This document shows positions 1-6,878 of a stretch of DNA of 11,154 nt, piece by piece; the stretch's first letter is position 1; the number at the start of each line of letters is the position of its first letter. The position numbers and the translations under genes are program-made. The stretch is from Erythrobacter donghaensis (GTDB lineage: Bacteria; Pseudomonadota; Alphaproteobacteria; Sphingomonadales; Sphingomonadaceae), in NCBI RefSeq assembly GCF_001557325.1, contig NZ_LSJS01000325.1:1-11154 (forward strand). Reading direction: 5' to 3'. Under the pieces are notes generated by a model, which saw nothing but the letters and a program-made list of their open reading frames with translations, was not told the origin of the DNA and did no database searches.

Positions 1-57
1 GTCGGTCTGCGAGGGCGCGGCGCAAGAGCCGCGCCCGCCGCGCCCTCGCAGACCGAC
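1..57. repeat. Left terminal hairpin with a 9-base tandem duplication in its 3' arm
   Basis: Bases 1-22 are the exact reverse complement of 36-57, giving a 22-bp stem around a 13-base loop (23-35). The 9-mer GCCGCGCCC occurs twice in tandem at 28-36 and 37-45. The 5' arm segment 13-21 can pair with either copy. With the proximal copy it forms a 9-bp stem closed by the hexaloop GCAAGA (22-27), stacked on the 1-12/46-57 stem, with 37-45 bulged out. Without the duplication this would be a 21-bp stem with a 6-base loop. No T-run follows, so a canonical intrinsic terminator is not supported. It could be an intergenic repeat hairpin or the tail structure of an upstream transcript. Confidence 0.85.
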
Positions 58-140
58 TGCGGCGGAACCGGGGATGCCCGCCGCGCCTGACCGGCGCGGG
101 GCTTGAACGCGCGTCACAAGCCTGTCACTCCCCTTCCCCC
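58..140 (+). promoter_or_regulatory. Leader region upstream of the S10 peptidase gene; no clear promoter or Shine-Dalgarno
   Basis: These 83 bases separate the terminal hairpin from the ATG at 141. A GC-rich hairpin is visible with arms 81-87 and 93-99 and a 5-base loop. TTGAAC at 103-108 resembles a -35 box, but no acceptable -10 lies 16-18 bases downstream. The stretch just before the ATG is pyrimidine-rich (CCCCTTCCCCC) and carries no Shine-Dalgarno. Expression signals for the peptidase-lipoprotein pair should lie here or upstream of the window, but I cannot place them. Confidence 0.3.
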
Positions 141-1643
141 ATGAACGCCCGATTCCTTGGCCTGCTGGCTGCCGCCGGCACTCTCGCCCTCATTGCCCCC
201 GCCCTCGCGCAGGATGCGCCCAAGATGGAGGCCGCCGCCAAACCTTCGCCCGAGGCGCAGGTGCGCTCGCGCGATCTCGTCGGCACCTTCGGGGGGCAGC
301 GCATCGCCTACAAGGCGACCATTGCCGACACGATCCTGTCGGACGAGGCAGGCAAGGCCGAGGCGGTGATCGTCACCACCTCCTATGTGAAGACCCCGGC
401 AGACCCCAACCGCCCGGTGTTCTTCCTCTTCAATGGCGGGCCGGGCTCGGGCTCGGTGTGGTTGCAGATGGGCGCTTTCGGGCCCAAGCGCGTCGCCATC
501 CCGAGCGATGCGAGGGACGACGGCGCGCCGCCCTACCCGTTGCTCGACAATCCCGACAGCCTGCTCGATGTCGCCGACCTCGTGTTCATCGACCCGCCGG
601 GGACGGGGTTCAGCTATCTGACGCCGGGAACCGATCCCAAGAAGTATTACGGGTTGCGGCAGGACGCGCGCGCCGTCGCGCAGGTGATCCGGCGCTGGCT
701 TGCCGATAATGGCCGCTGGGCCTCGCCGAAATACCTCGGCGGCGAGAGCTACGGCACCAGCCGCACGGCGATGGTCGTGGATGAGCTGGAAGGCTCGACC
801 TACAATGATGTCGGATTGAACGGGCTGGTGCTGATCTCGACAATTCTCGACTTCGCGGGCCGCGAACCCACGCCGGGCAACGAGCTCGCCTATATCGTCA
901 CCCTGCCCAACATGGCCGCCGCCGCCTGGTATCACGGCAAGGTCGAGGCGCCGTCGGTGGAGGCGATCGTGGCCGAGGCGCGGGCCTTCGCGATCGGGCC
1001 TTTCGCCACCGCGCTTCTGAAGGGCGAGGACTTGCCCGCCGAGGAACGCGCGGCGGTGAGGAAGGAACTCGCCCGCCTCACCGGCCTTTCCGAAACCTAT
1101 CTCGATCAGGCCAACCTGCGCGTCACCGACCAGCGCTTCTACAAGGAGCTGCTGCGCGACCGGGGGCTCACCATCGGGCGGCTCGACGCGCGCTACACCG
1201 GCAAGGACTACGACAATGCCGGCGAGACGCCCGATGACGATCCGAGCTTCTACGGGATCGACGCGGGCTACACCGCCGCGATCAACATCTGGTCGCGCGA
1301 GACGCTGGGCTACCGGACCGACCGCCACTACCAGGCGATCGGCAATGTCGGCGGGCAGTGGGACTGGTCGCTGGGCGGCGGGGGGCGCGGGGCCTATCTC
1401 AACATCGCCCCGCTGATCGGCCAGGCGATGCGCCAGAACAGCGGCCTCAGGGTGTTCAACGCGCAAGGCTATTACGATTTCGCCACGCCCTTCTTCGGCG
1501 CGGAATATTCCCTGAAGCGCGCCGGGATACCGCAGGACCGGATCACGTGGAAATATTACGGCGCAGGGCACATGATGTATGTCCGCGACGAGGACCGGGC
1601 GAAGCTCTCGGCCGACATCCGCGACTTCATCCGCGCGCGATGA
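141..1643 (+). CDS. Secreted S10-family serine carboxypeptidase-like protein (left copy)
   Basis: The 500-aa product begins with a clear Sec signal peptide: a short basic start, a hydrophobic run at about residues 5-22, and an ALA|Q cleavage site after residue 23. The mature protein should act in the periplasm or outside the cell. S10 (alpha/beta-hydrolase) landmarks appear in order. NGGPGSGS at 98-105 is the oxyanion-region motif. FIDPPGTGFSY follows. GESYG at 201-205 carries the nucleophile Ser203. Asp446 in YYDFATP and His477 in GAGHMMY complete the likely triad. S10 enzymes release C-terminal residues from peptides; the substrate here is unknown. The protein has no cysteine at all, unlike the disulfide-rich eukaryotic members, and the usual GCSS after NGGP is GSGS. 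The ATG at 141 is chosen because the signal peptide starts there, although no Shine-Dalgarno precedes it. Its stop overlaps the lipoprotein start by ATGA, implying co-translation. The family call is secure; the activity is inferred. Confidence 0.93.
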   Translation: MNARFLGLLAAAGTLALIAPALAQDAPKMEAAAKPSPEAQVRSRDLVGTFGGQRIAYKATIADTILSDEAGKAEAVIVTTSYVKTPADPNRPVFFLFNGGPGSGSVWLQMGAFGPKRVAIPSDARDDGAPPYPLLDNPDSLLDVADLVFIDPPGTGFSYLTPGTDPKKYYGLRQDARAVAQVIRRWLADNGRWASPKYLGGESYGTSRTAMVVDELEGSTYNDVGLNGLVLISTILDFAGREPTPGNELAYIVTLPNMAAAAWYHGKVEAPSVEAIVAEARAFAIGPFATALLKGEDLPAEERAAVRKELARLTGLSETYLDQANLRVTDQRFYKELLRDRGLTIGRLDARYTGKDYDNAGETPDDDPSFYGIDAGYTAAINIWSRETLGYRTDRHYQAIGNVGGQWDWSLGGGGRGAYLNIAPLIGQAMRQNSGLRVFNAQGYYDFATPFFGAEYSLKRAGIPQDRITWKYYGAGHMMYVRDEDRAKLSADIRDFIRAR

Positions 1644-2215
1644 GGGGGCCGCTCGCGCTCGCTGCGCTCGGCCTCGCGGGTCTGGCGGGGTGCAAGCCGC
1701 CGCCGACCGACAGCGCTGCGGCGCGGGTCTCGCTGCTCGCACCGGTCGACGGCCCCTCGGCCCCGATCGCCTCGCCCGACGTGACCGGCGCGGTGTGGGC
1801 GAGCACGGCCAACCCCTTGCGGCTGGTCTACGGCGTGCCGGGCCAGCCGGTGCTGCTCGCGCTCGAGTGCCTCGATCCCGGGGGCGCCGAGGCACGGCTG
1901 AAGATCACCCGCCACGCCCCCGCCGATCCGGGCGCGAGCGCGCTCCTCGCGCTGATCGGCAACGGCTATATCGGGCGCTTTCCCGTCGAGGCGGCGAGCC
2001 TCAGGGGCCAGCGGGTGTGGGCGGGCGAGGTGCCCGCGCTCACCCCTGAATGGGACGCCTTGAAGCCCGAGCGCGAGGCGACGGTGACGGTGCCGGGTGC
2101 GGGGCTGGTGCGGCTCAACCCGAGTCCGTTGCCGATGGCGCTGGTCGAGGCGTGCCGGGGCGAGCCGGAGCCGCCGGAGCCGGTCATCCCGCCGACGGGA
2201 TCAGCGGCCCGCTGA
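1640..2215 (+). CDS. Small putative lipoprotein of unknown function (left copy)
   Basis: The 191-aa product starts at the ATG that shares ATGA with the peptidase stop, so the two genes are probably translationally coupled. A short basic start (MRG), an Ala/Leu-rich hydrophobic stretch and the lipobox LAGC (residues 15-18) predict lipidation at Cys18. Lys19 follows, so there is no Asp-type inner-membrane retention signal, which favours sorting to the outer membrane. The mature part has two further cysteines (77 and 172) that could form a disulfide, and a Pro/Glu-rich tail from about residue 174. I recognise no domain. The reading frame is open upstream to about 1358, but that part lies inside the peptidase gene and lacks a signal sequence, so the later start is preferred. 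Its 3' end overlaps the convergent dsbD gene by 15 bp. Context suggests it accompanies the S10 protein in the envelope; function is unknown. Confidence 0.78.
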   Translation: MRGPLALAALGLAGLAGCKPPPTDSAAARVSLLAPVDGPSAPIASPDVTGAVWASTANPLRLVYGVPGQPVLLALECLDPGGAEARLKITRHAPADPGASALLALIGNGYIGRFPVEAASLRGQRVWAGEVPALTPEWDALKPEREATVTVPGAGLVRLNPSPLPMALVEACRGEPEPPEPVIPPTGSAAR

Positions 2216-4276
2216 GGCCTTCTCCGCCAGCAGATCGGGGGTCAGCACCTGCGGCAATTGCTCGGGGCTGGCAGCGCCGGGCGCATACCACAGGTAGAGC
2301 GGCACGCCCGCCGCGCCCTGCTCGGTCAGGAACTGCGTGATCGCCGCATCGCGCCGCGTCCAGTCGCCCACGATCGTCACCACCCCCGCCTTCTCGAAGG
2401 CCGCACGGGTGCTCTCGCGCTCGATCGAGGAGGCCTCGTTGACCTTGCAGGTCACGCACCAGTCGGCAGTGAAGTAGAGGAACACCGGCTTGCCACTCGC
2501 ACGCGCGGCGGCGAGCGTATCGGCACTGAAGGCTTGCGGCGCAAGGATGCTCTCGTGCACCTCGCCCGCCTTGGCCTCGTAGACATTGGGCAGCGCAATC
2601 AGCGCAAAGGCGAGGAAGGGCGCGGCGACCAGCCCGAAGGCGGGCCACGCCATCTTGCCCCCGCGCTGCAGCTTGCCGACCACGAACAGCGCCAGCAGCA
2701 CGCCTGCCACCAGCACCAGCGCGATGATCCCGAAGCTGCGCCCGCCCAGCTGCACCGTCAGCCACACCAGCGCCAGCGCGGTGAGGCCCATCGGGATCGC
2801 CATGATCCGCCGGAAGCGCTCCATCCACGCGCCGGGCTTGGGAAGCCTGCGCCGCAAGGGCGGCACGAAGCCGAGCAACAGGAAGGGCAGCGCCAGCCCC
2901 AGCCCCAGCAGCGCGAAGAGCAGCAGCGCCTGCGGCACCGGCAGCAGCAGCGCCGCGCCCAGCGCCGCCGCCATGAACGGCCCGGTGCACGGCGTCGCCA
3001 CGAAGGCCGCGAGCAGCCCGGTCGCGAAGGCCCCGGTCTTCTCGCCGCCCATGCTCACCGAGATCGCAGGGAGTTCGAACAGCCCGGCGAAGTTGGCAGT
3101 GATCGCGGCGGCGAGCACCAGCAGGCCGACGACGACGCCGGGCTGCTGCAACTGGAACGCCCAGCCGACCTGCTCGCCCGCCGCCCGCAGCGCGAGCAGC
3201 GCCGCGCCCAGCGCCACGCAGGCAAGCACCACGCCCGCGGTATAGGCGAGCCCCTCGGCGCGCGCCTTGGCCTCGCTCTCCCCGGCGCGGGCGAGCGCGA
3301 TCGCCTTGAGGCTCAGGATCGGGAAGACGCAGGGCATGATGTTGAGGAGAAGGCCGCCGAGCAGCGCGCCCAGCACCAGCGTCCAGAGCGGCGGGGCGGC
3401 GGTGTTCCTCGGCCCCGCCACCTGCTCGCCCCCGGTGGGCACCGTGCCGAGATCGGCGGCGAAGCGCACCCCGCTCCCGTCCCCGAAAGCGAGGATGCCG
3501 GACAGCGCCTCGGCCTTGCCCGACCCGAACTCGTCGAGCGGGATCTCTGCGATCAGCAGGTCGCCCTTGCGCCGGAAGGTCTGCGCGGCGGAATAGGAGA
3601 CGAGCTGCTTGTTGGCGATGAAGACATAGGGATCGGCAAGCGCCACGCTCTCAGGGATCGGGATCGCCACCCGCAGCGTCTTGCCCGAAATCGCGAAGGC
3701 CGCGCGTGCATCGAGCAGCGGCGCGGCCTCGGCCCGCCAGCGCGCGAAATCGCCGCCCGCCGCCGCAGACAGCCGCGCGAATTGCGGCACGCAGATCTGG
3801 TCGGTGCAGGCGAGGTAATCGACCGTGCCCCCGACCGGCCCGGTAAAGTTCTTGACGCTCGGCCCCGGGGTGACCGGCACCAGCACGGTGTAGGGGCCTT
3901 CATAGACGTGGTTCATCAGGCCCGCGACCACCAGCCGCTTGGGCACCGGATAGCGCGCCTCGCCCACTTCCCAATCGGGCGGCAAGTCGAGCGCAAGCAC
4001 CATCCCCGCCCCCGCATCGCCGGGGTTCGACCAATAGCCGTGCCACTCCGGCCCCTTGGGCACGAAATGCAGCGCGAGCAGCCACTCCTTGCCCTCGGCA
4101 GGCGCGCCTTCGGCATGGAGGGTGACCGCGATATTGTCCGACCCGATCAGCGGATCGGGCGAGGCGCTCTGCTGCGCATGGGCGGGCGCGCCGAGCAGCG
4201 CGATGCTTGCGAGGAGTGCAAGCAGCCATGCAGCGAATTGACTGGTCAGGTTCGTGAAGATTCTTGCGTGGCGCAC
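2201..4276 (-). CDS. dsbD: DsbD-family thiol:disulfide interchange protein, long form (left copy)
   Basis: The 691-aa inner-membrane protein should pass electrons from cytoplasmic thioredoxin to periplasmic disulfide-handling proteins. From the GTG at 4276 there is a signal peptide with cleavage AHA|Q after residue 34. A large periplasmic domain (about 35-290) follows, with the pair C157-X4-C162. About eight membrane segments span roughly 297-564. They carry the conserved transmembrane cysteines C316 (NIMPCVFP) and C430 (ATPCTGP). A C-terminal thioredoxin-like domain (about 570-691) has C607-V-T-C610. All three redox pairs are present, so the relay looks intact. It is longer than the E. coli-type protein (about 565 aa) because of the N-terminal domain, resembling ScsB-like forms. 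The GTG has AGAGGG six bases upstream (4283-4288). An ATG 60 bases earlier would overlap the divergent monooxygenase gene and spoil the signal peptide. The partner is inferred. Confidence 0.93.
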   Translation of the reverse strand: MRHARIFTNLTSQFAAWLLALLASIALLGAPAHAQQSASPDPLIGSDNIAVTLHAEGAPAEGKEWLLALHFVPKGPEWHGYWSNPGDAGAGMVLALDLPPDWEVGEARYPVPKRLVVAGLMNHVYEGPYTVLVPVTPGPSVKNFTGPVGGTVDYLACTDQICVPQFARLSAAAGGDFARWRAEAAPLLDARAAFAISGKTLRVAIPIPESVALADPYVFIANKQLVSYSAAQTFRRKGDLLIAEIPLDEFGSGKAEALSGILAFGDGSGVRFAADLGTVPTGGEQVAGPRNTAAPPLWTLVLGALLGGLLLNIMPCVFPILSLKAIALARAGESEAKARAEGLAYTAGVVLACVALGAALLALRAAGEQVGWAFQLQQPGVVVGLLVLAAAITANFAGLFELPAISVSMGGEKTGAFATGLLAAFVATPCTGPFMAAALGAALLLPVPQALLLFALLGLGLALPFLLLGFVPPLRRRLPKPGAWMERFRRIMAIPMGLTALALVWLTVQLGGRSFGIIALVLVAGVLLALFVVGKLQRGGKMAWPAFGLVAAPFLAFALIALPNVYEAKAGEVHESILAPQAFSADTLAAARASGKPVFLYFTADWCVTCKVNEASSIERESTRAAFEKAGVVTIVGDWTRRDAAITQFLTEQGAAGVPLYLWYAPGAASPEQLPQVLTPDLLAEKASAGR

Positions 4277-4326
4277 GGGCAACCCTCTAGGCTTGACGCG
4301 CCCTATTCGCAATCGGAGCCGCCTCG
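4277..4326. promoter_or_regulatory. 50-bp divergent control region between dsbD and the monooxygenase gene (left copy)
   Basis: Both flanking genes start with GTG and read away from each other. The reverse-strand Shine-Dalgarno AGAGGG (4283-4288) serves dsbD with a 6-base spacer. The forward GGAG (4315-4318) serves the monooxygenase with an 8-base spacer. The remaining central bases must hold overlapping or face-to-face promoters, unless these lie within the coding regions. TTGACG at 4293-4298 is -35-like on the plus strand, but the positions 17 bases on show no good -10. The ribosome sites are well supported; the promoters are not resolved. Confidence 0.5.
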
Positions 4327-5562
4327 GTGACAGCAAGATCAGACAATTCCCCCGCGCCCCGCGATCTCGTCATTCTGGGCGGCGGGCTGGTGGGCATGAC
4401 GCTGGCGCTGGCGGCGGCGAGGAAGGGCCTCTCCAGCCACGTGATCGACCGCGCCGATCCGGCCGAGCTGACCGCGGAAGGCTTCGACGACCGCGCCACC
4501 GCGATCTCGACCGCGAGCTGGCACCTGTTCGCCAATATCGGCATCGCCGAGGGGCTCGAGCAATTCGCCTGCGACATCGCCAGCATCGCGGTGACCGACC
4601 AGCAGAAGCCCGGCCGCCTCGATTTCGTCCCCGGCGAGGGTGACGGCACGCTCGGGCGGATGTTTCCCAACCGCCGGCTCCGGCTGGCGCTGTTCGAGGC
4701 GGCGGCGAGGGAGCCGCTGATCGAATGGACCCCGCTCGCCACGGTCGTCGAGCGCCAGCGCTCCGAATATGGCGTTGCCGCGGTGCTCTCCGACGGGCGC
4801 AAGTTCAGGGGCGCGCTGATGGTCGCTGCCGAAGGCCGCCAGTCGCCGACCCGCGATGCGGCGGGCATTGCGATCGCCAAGTGGGACTACAAGCACCGCG
4901 CGATCATCTGCGGCCTCACCCACGAAAAGCCGCACGGCAATGTCGCGTGGGAGATCTTCTACCCCGCCGGGCCCTTCGCGCTGCTCCCCTTGAACGACGA
5001 TGCCGACGGCACCCACCGCTGCTCGCTGGTGTGGACCGTTTCGGAGAGAGATGCGGCAGGGGTGATGAAGCTCGGCGACCGCGCTTTCCTCGCCGAGGTC
5101 GAGAAGCGGATGGGCGGGGTGCTGGGCAAGGTGCTGAGCGTCGGCCACCGCTCGTCCTATCCGCTGGGCTTCCACCACACCGCCAAGATCACCGCCGAGC
5201 GCCTCGCGCTGATCGGTGACAGCGCCCACGGCATCCACCCGATTGCGGGACAGGGCCTCAACCTCGGCCTGAGGGACGTGGGCGCGCTGGTCGAGGTGCT
5301 GGCCGAGGGCGCGCGGCTGGGGCTCGATCCGGGCGACCCCGAAATCCTCAAGCGCTACGAGAACTGGCGCGGGCTCGACAGCTTCATGGTGGCGCTGGCG
5401 ACCGACGGGCTGACGCGGCTGTTCGGCGTCCCCGGCAGCGCGGCGAGCGCGGTGCGGCGGCTCGGCATGGCGGCGGTGCAGCGCACGCCGCTGCTCAAGC
5501 AGTTCTTCATGGACGAGGCGCGCGGGGTCTCGGGCGATCTGCCGGAATTGCTGCGGGGGTGA
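4327..5562 (+). CDS. UbiH/UbiF/VisC/COQ6-family FAD-dependent monooxygenase (left copy)
   Basis: The 411-aa flavoprotein has the full class A aromatic-hydroxylase layout. The N-terminal dinucleotide fold GGGLVG is at residues 18-23, with Asp41 (VIDRAD) placed to bind the FAD ribose. DDRATAIS at 54-61 is a signature of ubiquinone hydroxylases. GDSAH at 297-301 followed by HPIAGQGLNLGLRD (304-317) forms the second FAD site. The length is typical of the family. The likely role is an O2- and NAD(P)H-dependent ring hydroxylation in ubiquinone biosynthesis, at the cytoplasmic face of the inner membrane. Which ring carbon it modifies (UbiH, UbiF, UbiI, UbiL or UbiM-like) cannot be read from the sequence, so no symbol is given. 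The GTG start has GGAG eight bases upstream and sits a few residues ahead of the Rossmann strand. It is divergent from dsbD, and its stop lies 15 bases from the symmetry axis. Confidence 0.92.
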   Translation: MTARSDNSPAPRDLVILGGGLVGMTLALAAARKGLSSHVIDRADPAELTAEGFDDRATAISTASWHLFANIGIAEGLEQFACDIASIAVTDQQKPGRLDFVPGEGDGTLGRMFPNRRLRLALFEAAAREPLIEWTPLATVVERQRSEYGVAAVLSDGRKFRGALMVAAEGRQSPTRDAAGIAIAKWDYKHRAIICGLTHEKPHGNVAWEIFYPAGPFALLPLNDDADGTHRCSLVWTVSERDAAGVMKLGDRAFLAEVEKRMGGVLGKVLSVGHRSSYPLGFHHTAKITAERLALIGDSAHGIHPIAGQGLNLGLRDVGALVEVLAEGARLGLDPGDPEILKRYENWRGLDSFMVALATDGLTRLFGVPGSAASAVRRLGMAAVQRTPLLKQFFMDEARGVSGDLPELLRG

Positions 5563-5595
5563 CTTAGCCCTTCCCCGCGGGGAAGGGCTAAGTCA
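5560..5595. repeat. Central palindrome at the axis of symmetry; possible terminator stem
   Basis: The two monooxygenase stop codons (5560-5562 and 5593-5595) flank 30 bases that form a spacer-free palindrome around CCGCGG. It runs CTTAGCCCTTCCCCG on one side and its complement on the other. As RNA it would make a GC-rich stem with a minimal loop of about four bases. That is plausible as a shared transcription terminator for the two copies, but there is no T-run. In the real genome the stem may be shorter and may have a loop. An assembler turning around in a natural terminator hairpin would create exactly this junction. Confidence 0.6.
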
Positions 5596-6828
5596 CCCCC
5601 GCAGCAATTCCGGCAGATCGCCCGAGACCCCGCGCGCCTCGTCCATGAAGAACTGCTTGAGCAGCGGCGTGCGCTGCACCGCCGCCATGCCGAGCCGCCG
5701 CACCGCGCTCGCCGCGCTGCCGGGGACGCCGAACAGCCGCGTCAGCCCGTCGGTCGCCAGCGCCACCATGAAGCTGTCGAGCCCGCGCCAGTTCTCGTAG
5801 CGCTTGAGGATTTCGGGGTCGCCCGGATCGAGCCCCAGCCGCGCGCCCTCGGCCAGCACCTCGACCAGCGCGCCCACGTCCCTCAGGCCGAGGTTGAGGC
5901 CCTGTCCCGCAATCGGGTGGATGCCGTGGGCGCTGTCACCGATCAGCGCGAGGCGCTCGGCGGTGATCTTGGCGGTGTGGTGGAAGCCCAGCGGATAGGA
6001 CGAGCGGTGGCCGACGCTCAGCACCTTGCCCAGCACCCCGCCCATCCGCTTCTCGACCTCGGCGAGGAAAGCGCGGTCGCCGAGCTTCATCACCCCTGCC
6101 GCATCTCTCTCCGAAACGGTCCACACCAGCGAGCAGCGGTGGGTGCCGTCGGCATCGTCGTTCAAGGGGAGCAGCGCGAAGGGCCCGGCGGGGTAGAAGA
6201 TCTCCCACGCGACATTGCCGTGCGGCTTTTCGTGGGTGAGGCCGCAGATGATCGCGCGGTGCTTGTAGTCCCACTTGGCGATCGCAATGCCCGCCGCATC
6301 GCGGGTCGGCGACTGGCGGCCTTCGGCAGCGACCATCAGCGCGCCCCTGAACTTGCGCCCGTCGGAGAGCACCGCGGCAACGCCATATTCGGAGCGCTGG
6401 CGCTCGACGACCGTGGCGAGCGGGGTCCATTCGATCAGCGGCTCCCTCGCCGCCGCCTCGAACAGCGCCAGCCGGAGCCGGCGGTTGGGAAACATCCGCC
6501 CGAGCGTGCCGTCACCCTCGCCGGGGACGAAATCGAGGCGGCCGGGCTTCTGCTGGTCGGTCACCGCGATGCTGGCGATGTCGCAGGCGAATTGCTCGAG
6601 CCCCTCGGCGATGCCGATATTGGCGAACAGGTGCCAGCTCGCGGTCGAGATCGCGGTGGCGCGGTCGTCGAAGCCTTCCGCGGTCAGCTCGGCCGGATCG
6701 GCGCGGTCGATCACGTGGCTGGAGAGGCCCTTCCTCGCCGCCGCCAGCGCCAGCGTCATGCCCACCAGCCCGCCGCCCAGAATGACGAGATCGCGGGGCG
6801 CGGGGGAATTGTCTGATCTTGCTGTCAC
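5593..6828 (-). CDS. UbiH/UbiF/VisC/COQ6-family FAD-dependent monooxygenase (mirror copy)
   Basis: This is the mirror image of the gene at 4327-5562, with an identical 411-aa protein: GGGLVG at 18-23, DDRATAIS at 54-61 and GDSAH at 297-301. The start is a GTG at 6828-6826, with GGAG at 6837-6840. The two copies face each other tail to tail across the axis, with only 30 bases between their stop codons. No synonymous difference is visible between the copies. That would be unexpected for an old duplication and fits an assembly duplicate. If the palindrome is an artefact, this is the same gene counted twice. Confidence 0.9.
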   Translation of the reverse strand: MTARSDNSPAPRDLVILGGGLVGMTLALAAARKGLSSHVIDRADPAELTAEGFDDRATAISTASWHLFANIGIAEGLEQFACDIASIAVTDQQKPGRLDFVPGEGDGTLGRMFPNRRLRLALFEAAAREPLIEWTPLATVVERQRSEYGVAAVLSDGRKFRGALMVAAEGRQSPTRDAAGIAIAKWDYKHRAIICGLTHEKPHGNVAWEIFYPAGPFALLPLNDDADGTHRCSLVWTVSERDAAGVMKLGDRAFLAEVEKRMGGVLGKVLSVGHRSSYPLGFHHTAKITAERLALIGDSAHGIHPIAGQGLNLGLRDVGALVEVLAEGARLGLDPGDPEILKRYENWRGLDSFMVALATDGLTRLFGVPGSAASAVRRLGMAAVQRTPLLKQFFMDEARGVSGDLPELLRG

Positions 6829-6878
6829 CGAGGCGGCTCCGATTGCGAATAGGGCGCGTCAAGCCTAGAGGGTTGCCC
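6829..6878. promoter_or_regulatory. 50-bp divergent control region between the monooxygenase gene and dsbD (mirror copy)
   Basis: This is the reverse complement of 4277-4326. On the plus strand AGAGGG at 6867-6872 precedes the dsbD GTG at 6879 by six bases. The monooxygenase ribosome site (GGAG on the minus strand, 6837-6840) lies on the other side. No promoter hexamer pair with acceptable spacing could be assigned on either strand. Confidence 0.5.

Noticed and set aside
1..57. The terminal hairpins as transposon or insertion-sequence ends or phage telomeres
   Set aside because: No transposase, protelomerase or other mobility gene lies anywhere between them, no target-site duplication can be assessed at the window edge, and the enclosed genes are housekeeping.
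1358..1639. Upstream extension of the lipoprotein reading frame into the S10 gene (285-aa form)
   Set aside because: The extension is an out-of-frame translation of the S10 gene and would bury the signal peptide and lipobox. The ATGA-coupled start at 1640 explains both.
114..1895. A 593-codon open frame on the minus strand opposite the S10 and lipoprotein genes (mirror at 9260-11041)
   Set aside because: It is antisense to a gene with a signal peptide and catalytic motifs. Its translation is Arg/Ala/Pro-rich without recognisable domains, as expected from GC-rich codon use on the opposite strand.
2258..4330. A 690-codon open frame on the plus strand opposite dsbD (mirror at 6825-8897)
   Set aside because: It gives a low-complexity Arg/Gln/His/Glu-rich product with no fold signature. 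It lies fully antisense to a convincing membrane protein with intact redox motifs.
4277..4336. ATG at 4336-4334 as an alternative dsbD start giving 711 aa
   Set aside because: It overlaps the divergent monooxygenase gene by 10 bases and adds 20 largely basic residues ahead of the signal peptide. The GTG at 4276 has its own AGAGGG site.
4339..5238. A 299-codon open frame antisense to the monooxygenase gene (mirror at 5917-6816)
   Set aside because: It is a shadow of the FAD enzyme's codon pattern, with no motifs and no plausible own ribosome site seen.
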